From Actinostola sp. cb2023 (lineage: Eukaryota > Cnidaria > Anthozoa > Actiniaria > Actinostolidae): 64,000 bases of DNA. This document shows, piece by piece, positions 48,615-58,909 of this stretch. How positions within the stretch are numbered: the stretch's first letter is position 1; the number at the start of each line of letters is the position of its first letter. The notes beneath the pieces were generated by a model that did not search any database, was not told the origin of the DNA, and saw only the letters and a program-made list of their open reading frames with translations. Made by a program: the position numbers and the translations under genes. Location of the stretch: positions 1,772,501 through 1,836,500 of the forward strand of contig JAUJYZ010001058.1 of NCBI GenBank assembly GCA_033675265.1, written 5' to 3'.

Positions 48615-51600
48615 CATTCAGGATGTTTGAGATGTGTCCATCTATGGGAGGTATCCATTTAGTGGCTGTTCAACTGTAATAGTGCTCATATATACATACA
48701 CATTACTATTTATAGTATATTATAAAGTACGTACATGTAATTAACTTACCCAGTTAGGAAAGGTCTTAGCAGACAGTAGAAGTCTTGGGGATCACACACA
48801 TCTACAGCATTGTAAATGGAGAAAATGACATAAATTATATTTTTTACATTACACAGTTTCATTCTTTACATGTAATTGTTTAAAAAGCACCAACAAACTA
48901 GACATGTGTATACAGTCATGTAATTGCTTCATTTCAGTAGATTTCTGGTCGTGTGGAATTTTTATCAGCTGAATTGCAAGACAGTTTTCAATAGAATTTG
49001 TTCTGCTTGATAGAACATGAGGGGTGTAAGTTGAATGGTCCCTGCAAAAAGTCACAGTCTCGCAAAATTTCGGTCAAATTTTGCGGGTCTCGAAGTCTCG
49101 TTTTTTTCGCAAAAAGCCGTCTCAGAGTCTCAAATTTTGAAAACAAAGGAAATCGGTGAAAACGCATCTTGGGCTCACAAAAAATGCCTTGTCTCAGAGT
49201 CTCGCAAAGTCTCGTCTTGACCATTTGATGCCCCTAACATGGCAATGGACTGGTCAGCTAGTGCATGACCTCCATTATTTTGGGGTAAGATAATGAGATT
49301 CATGGACTTTTATCAGCTGATTGAAACTCAGCAAATATACTACTTTCAACATACCGTACCATTCGTACATTGTATATAGGGCCTCGATCTATTGATAACA
49401 GTTTTTACAGCTTTGTAAATACTGATATCGATAGAGCCACACCCTGTGTAAATAAAGGCATCTATCTATCTATCATTCATAATTATACTAACATGACACT
49501 CATAGTTACATATGTACCTGAGTATGTACTATAAATACACTTACCATGTACTTTTAGGAAGGCTGATATCATGTTATTGATAATTTGTTGTAAAGATGTC
49601 AGTGAAGAAAGAAGTTGATTGGTGTCGTCATCAAGTACGGCCTAAATGACAACCATAATTACACACAATACTTTATAAATAGAACAATTAAACTGTAAAC
49701 CATTAGTGACTGGTTTCTATTTGACCAGACCAATCAGTTTGTACTGAGAAAATCATCTTGAATACAGAGAGGACGTACCATGTTACGGGTAGAGCATAAC
49801 GTAAACTGCCGCTTATAAGCCCCCCCCCCCCCCCCCCTTTTATAAGTTTAGGGTTATACTTTCAAACAAACAAAAAATGCAGGTTATAAGCCCTCCCGGA
49901 TATTAGCCCCCCTCTATGTTTCTTTGCATTTTCACAGAATACGGTATAACTTCAAATTGAAAATTAGGACAGATTAATTGTGGAACAACATTACAGTTGT
50001 GAATTTTGTTCCAAATATTGAATGAAATTATCATGAATTTATTGTAAATTTTAAATAAAGACCAGTAGATTTAAAAAAACGTGTTTTGATACTGCTATAC
50101 CATCTCAACTTATCTTATCAGCTTATTTCGAAACGTTTTTTTTTTATATTCCGGTAATAAGACCCTCCCCTCCCTGTCAACCTCCCCTTCACTCACCTCA
50201 CTTGTTACCCCCCACCCCCACCCCTCACCCCTCATAATAATATTAATCTAGAAAAAAAAAGTTGTAATGATCAAGAACATTACCTGTTGTCCAATGATCA
50301 ATGCCTAAAATGAAAGTCATCAACAAAATAAATTAGTATGCTAGACAGTAGAGTACTGTATAACGTGTCATCATTGTGGTCACAACACAAGCCAAGGGCA
50401 CTTTCCATTTGTAATGTACTCAATTGTAACTCAATAATGTAACTCAAGCAGCCGTCATCTTGAACATGGACAGGATGCACAAAAAAGACTACCTTGGCAC
50501 AAGGTCTCAATTTTCATGCCCAACGAGACCGAACTGGTGAGTTCCATTGTTAAATCATCAGACAGACTGGTATGTAGAAGTACAATGTATGGTTAATGGA
50601 CAGCACTCTATATAATATATATGTTTGCCTAGATTACTACATGTACATTAATTGTCATATCAAGATTCCAAAAGATTCCAGTTTAAAGTTCATGTATTCT
50701 TACATTGGCTCCCCCTTTGCCAAACTCTAGTTCTACAGCGAGAGCAGTTATAAAGAATCCTTCTTCGCATTCTGTTCCAGTAAATGTATTGATGAGACAT
50801 ATATCACTGGAAAATATTTATAATAGAAATCAAATGTCACACAGAATCCAAATAAAAGTAGAGAAATCTAGGGATGAATACATGAAAGAAATAATGAATT
50901 AGATGGATGGATGGATGAATGGATGACCAGATGATTGAAGGGATGGATGGATGAATGGATGATTGAAGGGATGGATGGATGAATGGATGATTGAAGGGAT
51001 GGTTGGATGAATGGATGGATGTTTGAAGGGATGGATGGATGAATGGATGACCAGATGATTGAAGGGATGGATGGATGAATGGATGATTGAAGGGATGGAT
51101 GGATGAATGGATGATTGAAGGGATGGATGGATGAATGGATGGATGATTGAAGGGATGAATGGATGATTGAAGGGATGGATGGATGAATGGATGATTGAAG
51201 GGATGGATGGATGATTGAAGGGATGGATGGATGATTGAAGGGATGGATGGATGATTGAAGGGATGAATGGATGATTGAAGGGATGGATGGATGATTGAAG
51301 GGATGGATGGATGGATGATTGAAGGGATGGATGGATGAATGGATGATTGAAGGGATGGATGGACGATTGAAGGGATGGATGATTGAAGGGATGGATGGAT
51401 GATTGAAGGGATGGATGGATGATTGAAGGGATGAATGGACGATTGAAGGGATGAATGGATGATTGAAGGGATGGATGGATGATTGATGGGATGGATGGAT
51501 GGATGATTGAAGGGATGAATGGATGATTGAAGGGATGGATGGACGATTGAAGGGATGGATGGATGATTGAAGGGATGAATGGATGATTGAAGGGATGGAT

Positions 51601-54600
51601 GGATGAATGGATGATTGAAGGGATGGATGGATGATTGAAGGGATGAATGGATGTTTGAAGGGATGGATGGATGAATGGATGACCAGATGATTGAAGGGAT
51701 GGATGGATGAATGGATGATTGAATGGATGGATGGATGAATGGATGATTGAAGGGATGGATGGATGATGGATGGATGATTGAAGGGATGATGATGGATGAT
51801 GGATGAAGGGATGGATGGATGATGGATGGATGAGGGATGGATGGGATGAAGGGGGATGATTGAAGGGGATGGATGATTGAAGGGATGGATGGATGATTGA
51901 GGGATGGATGGATGGATGATTGAAGGGATGAATGGATGATTGAAGGGAATGGGATGAAGGGGATGGATGATTGAAGGGGATGGATGGATGGATGATGGAT
52001 GGATGGGGATGATGGATGATGGATGAATGGATGATTGAAGGGATGGATGGGACGATTGAAGGGATGGATGGATGGATGATTGAGGGATGGATGGATGGAT
52101 GATTGAAGGGATGAATGGATGATTGAAGGGATGAATGGATGATTGAAGGGATGGATGGATGATTGATGGGATGGATGGATGGATGATTGAAGGGATGGAT
52201 GGATGATTGAAGGGATGGATGGATGATTGAAGGGATGGATGGATGGGATGAATGGATGAATTGAAGGGATGGATGGATGAATGGATGATTGAAGCAATGG
52301 ATGGACGATTGAAGGGATGAATGGACGATTGAAGGGATGGATGGATGATTGAAGGGATGGATGATGGATGATTGAGGGATGGATGGATGGATGATTGAAG
52401 GGATGGATGGATGATTGAAGGGATGGATGGATGATTGAAGGGATGGATGGATGAATGGATGATTGAAGGGATGAATGGATGATTGAAGGGATGGATGGAT
52501 GAATGGATGATTGATGGGGATGAATGGATGATTGAATGGATGGATGGATGGATGTATGATTGAAGGGATGGATGGATGGATGATTGAACTGGATGGATGG
52601 ATGAATGGATGATTGAAGGGATGAATGGATGATTGAAGGGATGGATGGACGATTGAAGGGATGGATGGATGATTGAAGGGATGAATGGATGATTGAAGGG
52701 ATGGATGGATGAATGGATGATTGAAGGGATGGATGGATGATTGAAGGGATGAATGGATGATTGAAGGGATGGATGGATGATTGAAGGGATGGATGGATGA
52801 TTGAATGGATGGATGGATGAATGGATGATTGAAGGGATGGATGGATGGATGAATGATTGAAGGGATGGATGGACGATTGAAGGGATGGATGGATGATTGA
52901 AGGGATGGATGGATGATTGAAGGGATGAATGGATGATTGAAGGGATGGATGGATGATTGAAGGGATGGATGGATGATTGAAGGGATGGATGGATGATTGA
53001 AGGGATGGATGAATGGAATTGCAAATGATTTAAATGATGAATGTGTAAAAGACTTCTTGTTTGAGTGAGTTAGCATACTAACTCCTCATGAAAAATGTAG
53101 GTTGGAATGAATGACAGTATCAACAGAGCCTGGCTAACAAACCTTTCATTCAGACCAACTCTCCTCCAGTTACAAAGTGCCTGTGAAAAATGAGTTACCA
53201 ATGGTGGCATGTCTGCAATAGGATCAGCAGTGTTTGTTTTGCAGCACAAAAACATATATATAGCTAATTGCATAATCGTTGTCGGGTTGAAAATCATAAA
53301 TGATAGAAGCTGAGACCGCAATGATGGATGGGAAATCAGTTCATGACCCGCATTACATGCAGATATATTCAATGTTCTCGTAGTTTTGAATGTTGTCCTA
53401 GTTTTTTACTTAAACTGTAAGTAGCTCCAGTGAGCTATTTAACTAAGATCCTACAAGTCTGGATAAAAAGGTCAATTATTTGACGTTGTTATTTGAGAGT
53501 TTTAATTTCCCAGAATTCCTTTTGGTCATAGCTTTCATGATTTTCATCCTGACTACGATTATGCAATTAGCTATATATACAGTGTTAAATTATTCACCAA
53601 TATATATGTACCTAGATACTGTGAAACACCAATCAAAGGAATAGCTACACACTTGGGTAAAACCTGTATGGGGACAAAATACATATGTAGTCAACCATGA
53701 ATTTGGAACATACAAGTAATAATAATATTAATAATAATAATAACATTTAATATAGCGCTTATACATTAATTACTGTTCTACATGTAAGTGCTTTACAAAC
53801 AATTATACAAGTACATGTACATGTATTATAAAAAAATATTTTTTTCAATTTTCAATCAGAAATGTTTCTCCTAGCTAATTCTTTGCAAGCAAGGGTTTTT
53901 GCATATTTTGGTTTACTGTACAGTTTCCATATTAACTGCTATGCGCATGTCATACCTTGGCCACACCCTCCTCTCCTTGACACCAGACGTAAGATTGAGT
54001 CATATCTGTTAGAAGTAAGAAAGCTCGATACCACTCCTCCTTTGAGGAAAGTAAACTGAACTCTAACAATGGAAGCTGTTGAGCAAAGAAATATGTCACA
54101 TGCAGGAACTATATGCTCTGATAATTACCCTCAGTGGACTGTATGTGATGTACACTTTCAAGTCACATAGTAAAGTGTTATATAATCCCTAATAGAGCCT
54201 CATGTATAATAATTATGATCTTGATCATTTAGTAACACCTACACTGCCTGTACATTGTATATCTGGTGCTTAAATGTATGTCATATGTATCATCATGTTT
54301 AGATTTCACCACCACCTCCACCATAAAAGCAACACCGCCTGAGTGACCCCCTCACTCCCCCTACATAACACCACTGTAATTCTCTAACAAATCACTATAT
54401 GATCACTGTGCACAACCAACATTGCCATAATGAGATTGAGAAAGTTGAGATAATATACATGTAGTTATTATAGCCATTACAAAAAAGAGCAGGGGACTGG
54501 GAATGAGTTTATTAGAATTAATGTAATTTCAAAAATTAAGTTTATGACATGAAACAACATGTTGACATTAGCATATGTGCAAAGTTTGATGTGATTTGAG

Positions 54601-55403
54601 TGAATTCTGTCGGAATTATAAACTTTTGAAATTTTGAGATTTTACAGTGAATGTATGGTTTGGGTAGACAACGAAAAAAAATACAGAGTTTGTATGGGAA
54701 AATGTACATCTTTGATGCCCTCTAGCATCGTCATTATTAAGCCAAAGTTCACCAAACTTTCCAGACTAGCTAAGTTTGATCTGCTCTGTCAGAAAATGAT
54801 GTCCACTTTTGCTAGTTTCTTATTGAATTAGTTTTACGGACTTGGTTCCAGTCCCCTGCTCTTTTTTGTAATGGCTAATTAACGTCTACAGTTATTTTGA
54901 ATTTTATACCTTCTCTATGATACAACGCGTGGTCCCATCTTTCAGCATCTGTGGAATATCATCACACACTTTTTCCCACGGACTAAAATATTCTGGTAAT
55001 CTAAGCTGTATGACAGAGAAAGCTATAACTTAATATAGGTATACACCTATTTCAAATAACGTTGTCGCGTTCAAAGCAACAAGCGTCAAGCCAAGACTGA
55101 AGTGAATGCTCGACTAATAAGGACTAATTACAAAATGTGAACATTTTCACATGCTTGTTTGCATATCACACTTTGTTCCATAGAAAATAGGTCTGATTTG
55201 AATAATTTGACAACACAAAACCAGCATTCACTTCAGTCTTGGCTTGACGCTTGTTGCTTTGAACGCGACAACGTTATTTGAAATAGGTGTATATAATCAA
55301 GGTTTGAAGTGCATTATAATTTGGGGTTAATTTGAATGAATGTGCATGTTTTGTTTCAAGGGCGAATGGCAATTAAGTAGTCTACCCTCCCCCTCCCCAA
55401 AAT

Positions 55404-55439
<36 letters not shown>

Positions 55440-56094
55440 TTATATCTGTTAACCATCAGTGTGCTGCATGAGGCTAGGGTGAATGCAATATGTGCATGGG
55501 CTTTTTGAACTCAGAACACACGAGTTCAAATTAATAATCCCAAATTACATGAGAATTTGCACTGCACCACAAGTACAGTCGAGCAGTTTTCAATAACATT
55601 TCCCATGCTCCCTTTCGGTCAGTTGCATAGCTTAAAGCTGAACGTTTTTGAAACAGCTGTTCAAAAGGATCATTGTATAGTACTGACGGCAGGCAGCCCC
55701 GCCCATCTATTCTGAGGGTAAATGTAATAAGTAAATAAGTAAATAAATAAATAACCATCTTTGTTATTGATGACCCAGTTGTCAGAACAAGCCTTGTGTA
55801 CTCCAAAGTTCTCGTACCCAGAGCCCTCTCGTCGTTGAAAACCCAAGGACGAGAGGGCTCTGGGTACGAGAATGACCTCGTGTAAAAACCCGTTTGTATA
55901 ATGTTATTCCGCGTGTTCTAGGAAACCCATAAAAAAGACGAGTTTGCCTGTGACTCCTGTACTGTGCATTGAAGGTGAATTGGCGTTCAATAGTACAGTG
56001 TTTCAACGCATTGACTTACCAAGGGACTCTCAGGTACGAATCCCATTGTTGGAGAAACGTCATAATCTTCCAATGTTATCCAGCTTACAGCCAT
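44106..56094 (-). CDS. Indoleamine 2,3-dioxygenase paralogue B
   Basis: Fifteen exons splice in phase to 383 residues: 56094-56020, 55005-54910, 54075-53956, 53663-53612, 53212-53143, 50806-50704, 50304-50284 (21-nt microexon), 49641-49545, 48801-48750, 48261-48195, 47401-47320, 47251-47153, 45753-45657, 44664-44588, 44149-44106. Exon count and every phase match IDO-A. The N-terminus [34 protein letters not shown] (Arg231 kept), [20 protein letters not shown] (GGSA kept), [12 protein letters not shown] (haem histidine) and [18 protein letters not shown] (GTGG kept) make this a good IDO. Deviations from human IDO1, numbering recalled: Tyr126 is His and Ser167 is Ala. Ser167 is a distal-pocket residue that other IDO-type enzymes also vary. 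It is likely the functional copy in tryptophan-kynurenine metabolism. Intron 5, between exons 5 and 6, holds a 2.1-kb satellite. Confidence 0.94.
45118..45537. mobile_element. MITE with G-run terminus
   Basis: It starts with a run of about 15 G, then CTTCCCATATATAAAG, and ends with CTTTATATATGGGAGAAACC-CCTCCCC, which is inverted. Interior CCCCTAAGAGATA and CCCTAAAAGGTAC motifs recall the element at 2197-2617. In IDO-B intron 13. Confidence 0.65.
45868..45957. mobile_element. Truncated copy of the GAGTGCAATTTAG MITE
   Basis: Shares GCTATTTCTATTGTTTTCTA and the right terminus CTAAATTGCACTC (then TA) with the complete element at 56708-56848. The left end is missing. Confidence 0.8.
46145..46276. 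mobile_element. 132-bp hairpin MITE, AATGTGACTTTTG arms
   Basis: TAATGTGACTTTTG and TTGTTTATTTGTGGCC are mirrored on the right (GGCCACAAATAAACAA, CAAAAGTCACATTA). In an IDO-B intron. Confidence 0.85.
46556..46710. mobile_element. Degenerate GAGTCGTTTTCGTATGAGTG-family MITE
   Basis: Contains TTACGGTACGGTTCGTG, CCAAGCATTCTGATTGGTTG and a final TTTCCCAC. The termini are worn. Only about 15 bp separate it from the large palindrome at 46726. Confidence 0.7.
46726..47090. mobile_element. 365-bp long palindrome, foldback element
   Basis: CACAGGCAGCCCAACCATTG at the left is mirrored at 47090, and pairing continues inward through AGGCTACTAAATAATTA, TTTGCACCTTTT, CCTGTGGTAGAGCGC and TGGGCTCCCTGTG to a centre near 46908. 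Nearly the full length can fold. The GGGCTTCCTGTGG-like core recurs at 5267, 39961 and 56443. In an IDO-B intron. Confidence 0.88.
47801..48008. mobile_element. 208-bp MITE, GAGTCATTTTCATATGAGTG family
   Basis: The ends GAGTCATTTTCATATGAGTG and CACTCATACAAAAATGACTC are inverted, with TA flanks on both sides. The interior is as in 40782-40976. In an IDO-B intron. Confidence 0.87.
48579..48612. repeat. (GA)17 microsatellite
   Basis: Uninterrupted GA dinucleotides in an IDO-B intron. They lie inside a diverged pogo-like element with GGAGGTGTCTGCTTA repeats, also present at the homologous place in IDO-A (about 35055-35360). Confidence 0.9.
50897..53020. repeat. 2.1-kb 20-bp satellite in IDO-B intron 5
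   Basis: The basic 20-bp unit GAAGGGATGGATGGATGATT alternates with 28-bp variants that add GAATGGAT, about 95 units in all. Sequence between 51770 and 52110 is more irregular. The minus strand reads as [14 protein letters not shown] pseudo-protein in three frames. The homologous IDO-A intron (38100-38290) holds only a degenerate GGATGGTTAAATATAAATGG-like remnant, so the array expanded in IDO-B. Confidence 0.96.
53719..53795 (-). mobile_element. LINE-like 3' tail, IDO-B copy
   Basis: The (TAA)n/ACATTTAATATAGCGCTTAT sequence sits at the same intron position as in IDO-A (39532-39605). It is a shared pre-duplication insertion. Confidence 0.55.
55042..55291. mobile_element. 250-bp MITE, TACACCTATTTCAAATAACG arms
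   Basis: About 75-bp arms are near-perfect: left TACACCTATTTCAAATAACG with GTTGTCGCGTTCAAAGCAAC and GACTGAAGTGAATGCT, mirrored on the right. TA flanks. In IDO-B intron 1, absent from IDO-A. Confidence 0.9.
55809..55872. mobile_element. 64-bp hairpin made only of element termini
   Basis: TTCTCGTACCCAGAGCCC..CTCGTC followed after a 14-bp loop by its complement. Same termini as the 739-bp element at 36135-36873, with the interior lost. Confidence 0.85.
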
Positions 56095-56707
56095 GATCAT
56101 ACAGAAGTAGTGAGGAACAGACGTGGCTTTGGTAAAATAAGCATAATAAATAGAATTGAATAAATTATGACTTCTATTGAAAAATAATCAATTCAGCGAT
56201 GAAGGACTCTGTCAAGTCGATGGGCTATATCTGCAGGCCATTTACTCCAGTTCGTGCCTGCTTGGTTGTTCTGGCCCTTTGTAGGCTGTCATGGTCGATA
56301 ACGATAGGCTAAACTATGATATCTGCATCGAAGAATTGTCAAATAACTAGTATTTGCTGAAACGTTGGGCTAATAAACTCATCTATGAAACACGCTATTT
56401 TAAACACGAGTCTCCGGGCTGTCAATCTTCCCGATCATTAGTTGGGCTTCCTGTGTTACAGCTGTAATGAGAGTAAACACAGGGAACCCAAAATGTACGT
56501 TTTACGACAAGCCTTTGGGAGTTAGGGATAAAATGGGGAAATTAAAATAGTCACTCGCTCGTTCCAACATTGTAAACTCTTGTTAACTGGTGGATTGCAT
56601 TCAATATCTTTTCAGTCTCATGTCCTATTTTTTTAATTGGTTCCTGGCAAGAGACCATAATCTGGTTCCCGGCTATTTCGTAATTCAAAGGTAGGGTCGG
56701 TGCAGTA

Positions 56708-56848
56708 GAGTGCAATTTAGAAAAGTGTGAAATAGTACTAATTTTAAATAGTACTAAATAGTGCTATTTCTATTGTTTTCTATTGTTTCATTAGTGCTAT
56801 TTAGTACTAATTAGTTATTTAGTTTTCAAGCTTTTCTAAATTGCACTC
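56708..56848. mobile_element. 141-bp MITE, GAGTGCAATTTAGAAAAG ends, complete
   Basis: The inverted ends GAGTGCAATTTAGAAAAG / CTTTTCTAAATTGCACTC are flanked by TA on both sides. The interior is TAGTACTAAATAGTGCTATT-rich. Confidence 0.9.
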
Positions 56849-56865
56849 TAATAAACATATAGTAA

Positions 56866-56932
56866 TTTTTTAAACGATTACGATACATTTGAATGTTCGA
56901 ACATTAAAATGTATCGTAATCGTTTTAAAAAT
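56866..56932. repeat. Hairpin, TTTTTAAACGATTACGATAC arms
   Basis: TTTTTAAACGATTACGATAC(ATTT) is mirrored as AATGTATCGTAATCG-TTTTAAAAA around a GTTCGAAC-centred loop. A single diverged arm is at about 47456. Confidence 0.85.
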
Positions 56933-56933
56933 T

Positions 56934-57065
56934 AATAATAATAATAATAATAACAACAACAATAATAATAATAATAACAACAACAACAATAATAATAATA
57001 ACAACAATAATAATAATAATAATAACAACAACAACAATAATAATAATAAAAATAAATAATAATAA
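56934..57065. repeat. (AAT)n/(AAC)n compound microsatellite
   Basis: Alternating blocks of AAT and AAC triplets over about 130 bp. The ORF across it is an artefact. Confidence 0.93.
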
Positions 57066-57094
57066 TCTTTATTGCATCGATAAAGGACGTATCG

Positions 57095-57311
57095 TACAGC
57101 AATATGCAGAAATTCTGATCATTTTGACTAAAATACATATATATCAAAAACCTACTTAAAATTATGGGATGGCTACGCTGATATTTTTTTCTAGTCATCT
57201 GCCAGCGAGGCTTTATGAAAAAAATATCATGGAAGCTATCCCACGATTTTATGTAGGTATTTGATATGTGTATTTTAGTCAAAAGGATCAGAATTTCTGC
57301 ATATTGCTGTA
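57095..57311. mobile_element. 217-bp MITE, TACAGCAATATGCAGAAATT arms
   Basis: The ~85-bp left arm (TACAGCAATATGCAGAAATT, TTTTGACTAAAATACATAT, GGGATGGCT) is inverted on the right, ending AATTTCTGCATATTGCTGTA. Confidence 0.88.
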
Positions 57312-57459
57312 TGTTACATGGATATGATAATATAATATACAATAAATATCAATACTAATAAAATGCTGTTAAGTTATAATTCAAATAAGTCCCAGTCAAA
57401 TGGATGGGAAAGTGAGACTATATGGGTTTTCTCTCTCTTTTCTTTCTCTCTCGCACCTT

Positions 57460-58385
57460 GCTGTGATTCCAGGAACTTTGGATGTGACGTGCGTTGGTTC
57501 CATAATCTGTCTAGGACTGGGACACCGTCGGACGATGCCGGGTATTTTGGGCGTCATACCTGGGTTAACAGAAGCTTTAGGATATTGGCGCACCTTGCAG
57601 TGATTCCAGGAACTTTGGATGTGACGTGCGTTGGTTCCATAATCTGTCTAGGACTGGGACACCGTCGGACGATGCCGGGTATTTTGGGCGTCATACCTGG
57701 GTTAACAGAAGCTTTAGGATATTGGCGCACCTTGCAGTGATTCCAGGAACTTTGGATGTGACGTGCGTTGGTTCCATAATCTGTCTAGGACTGGGACACC
57801 GTCGGACGATGCCAGGGACGTTGAGCGTCATACCTGGGTTAACAAAAGCTTTAGGACTGGCGCCGCACCTTGCAGTGATTCCAGGAACTTTGGATGTGAT
57901 GTGCGTTAATTGGTTCCATAATCTGTCTAGGACTGGAACACCGTCGGACGATGCCAGGGACGTTGGGCGTCATACCTGGGTTAACAAAAGCTTTAGGACT
58001 GGCGCCGCACCTTGCTGTGATTCCAGGAACTTTGGATGTGACGTGCGTTGGTTCCATAATCTGTCTAGGACTGGAACACCGTGGGACGATGCCAGGGACG
58101 TTGAGCGTCATACCTGGGTTAACAAAAGCTTTAGGATTGACGCACCTTGCTGTGATTCCAGGAACTTTGGATGTGACGTGCGTTGGTTCCATAATCTGTC
58201 TAGGACTGGGACACCTTGGGACGATGCCAGGTATTTTGGGCGTCATACCTGGGTTAACAAAAGCTTTAGGACTGGCGCACCTTGCTGTGATTCCAGGAAC
58301 TTTGGATGTGACGTGCGTTGGTTCCATAATCTGTCTAGGACTGGGACACCGTGGGACGATGCCAGGGACTTTAGGTGTCATGAGC
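57460..58385. repeat. ~137-bp tandem array, 7 copies
   Basis: TTCCAGGAACTTTGGATGTG starts units at 57467, 57604, 57741, 57879, 58021, 58156 and 58291 (spacings 137, 137, 138, 142, 135, 135). Each has GTTCCATAATCTGTCTAGGA and GTCATACCTGGGTTAACA. Late 135-bp units keep frame, producing long ORFs on both strands; early units do not. No gene signal was recognised, and I treat it as satellite-like DNA between IDO-B and the GPCR. Confidence 0.9.
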
Positions 58386-58909
58386 ATTGATTTTACTCCA
58401 GCAACATGTGGTTTTAAATTCTGAAGGTGAGAAAAGTATTTTAGCAGACAAGTTTGGGAGATTGCTAGCCGTTGCTAAATTCCCAGAAGTCCTTTGAACA
58501 GTAGCGAGTAACACCTTTTCAGGTTTCCTGATTACAAGTCACAGTTAGTAACTTTGGTACATTAGTCCACGTGTTCGTTAAAGTGTTTCCACACTTTAGC
58601 CCTCGAGGTTCGTCGGGGCGAAGTCGGAGTGGTTGCAGTGGTGCCACTCTGTTTCTTCCCGGAAATTGGTTCGGACGCATCTGTGTTTGAAGGTTGTTAT
58701 CCACGTTCAAGCTTTCATCAGTCAGTAACGAGTTATCTAGATTTTGTTGAGTCTTCTTCCACGATGGAACTAAACTGGATGCCTTAGCTTCTCGTCCGCT
58801 ACAATGGGACTTAACACTTTACCTTTACCTTTTGTGTCGAACTTCTTGTTGAAGTTTGCATCCGATGTGTGTGCAGCTGGTGCGTCCACAGTCGTGTGGA
58901 AATCCTAAT

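Noticed and set aside
50837..53076. Three overlapping 486-725-residue minus-strand ORFs (HPSIPS-type)
   Set aside because: They come from the 20-bp satellite in the IDO-B intron; all three frames are open at once, which is diagnostic of repeat DNA.
57626..58424. 254-residue ORF as a possible repeat protein
   Set aside because: Frame is shared with other open frames of the 137-bp array, and the earlier units break it. Kept as a repeat and flagged in findings.
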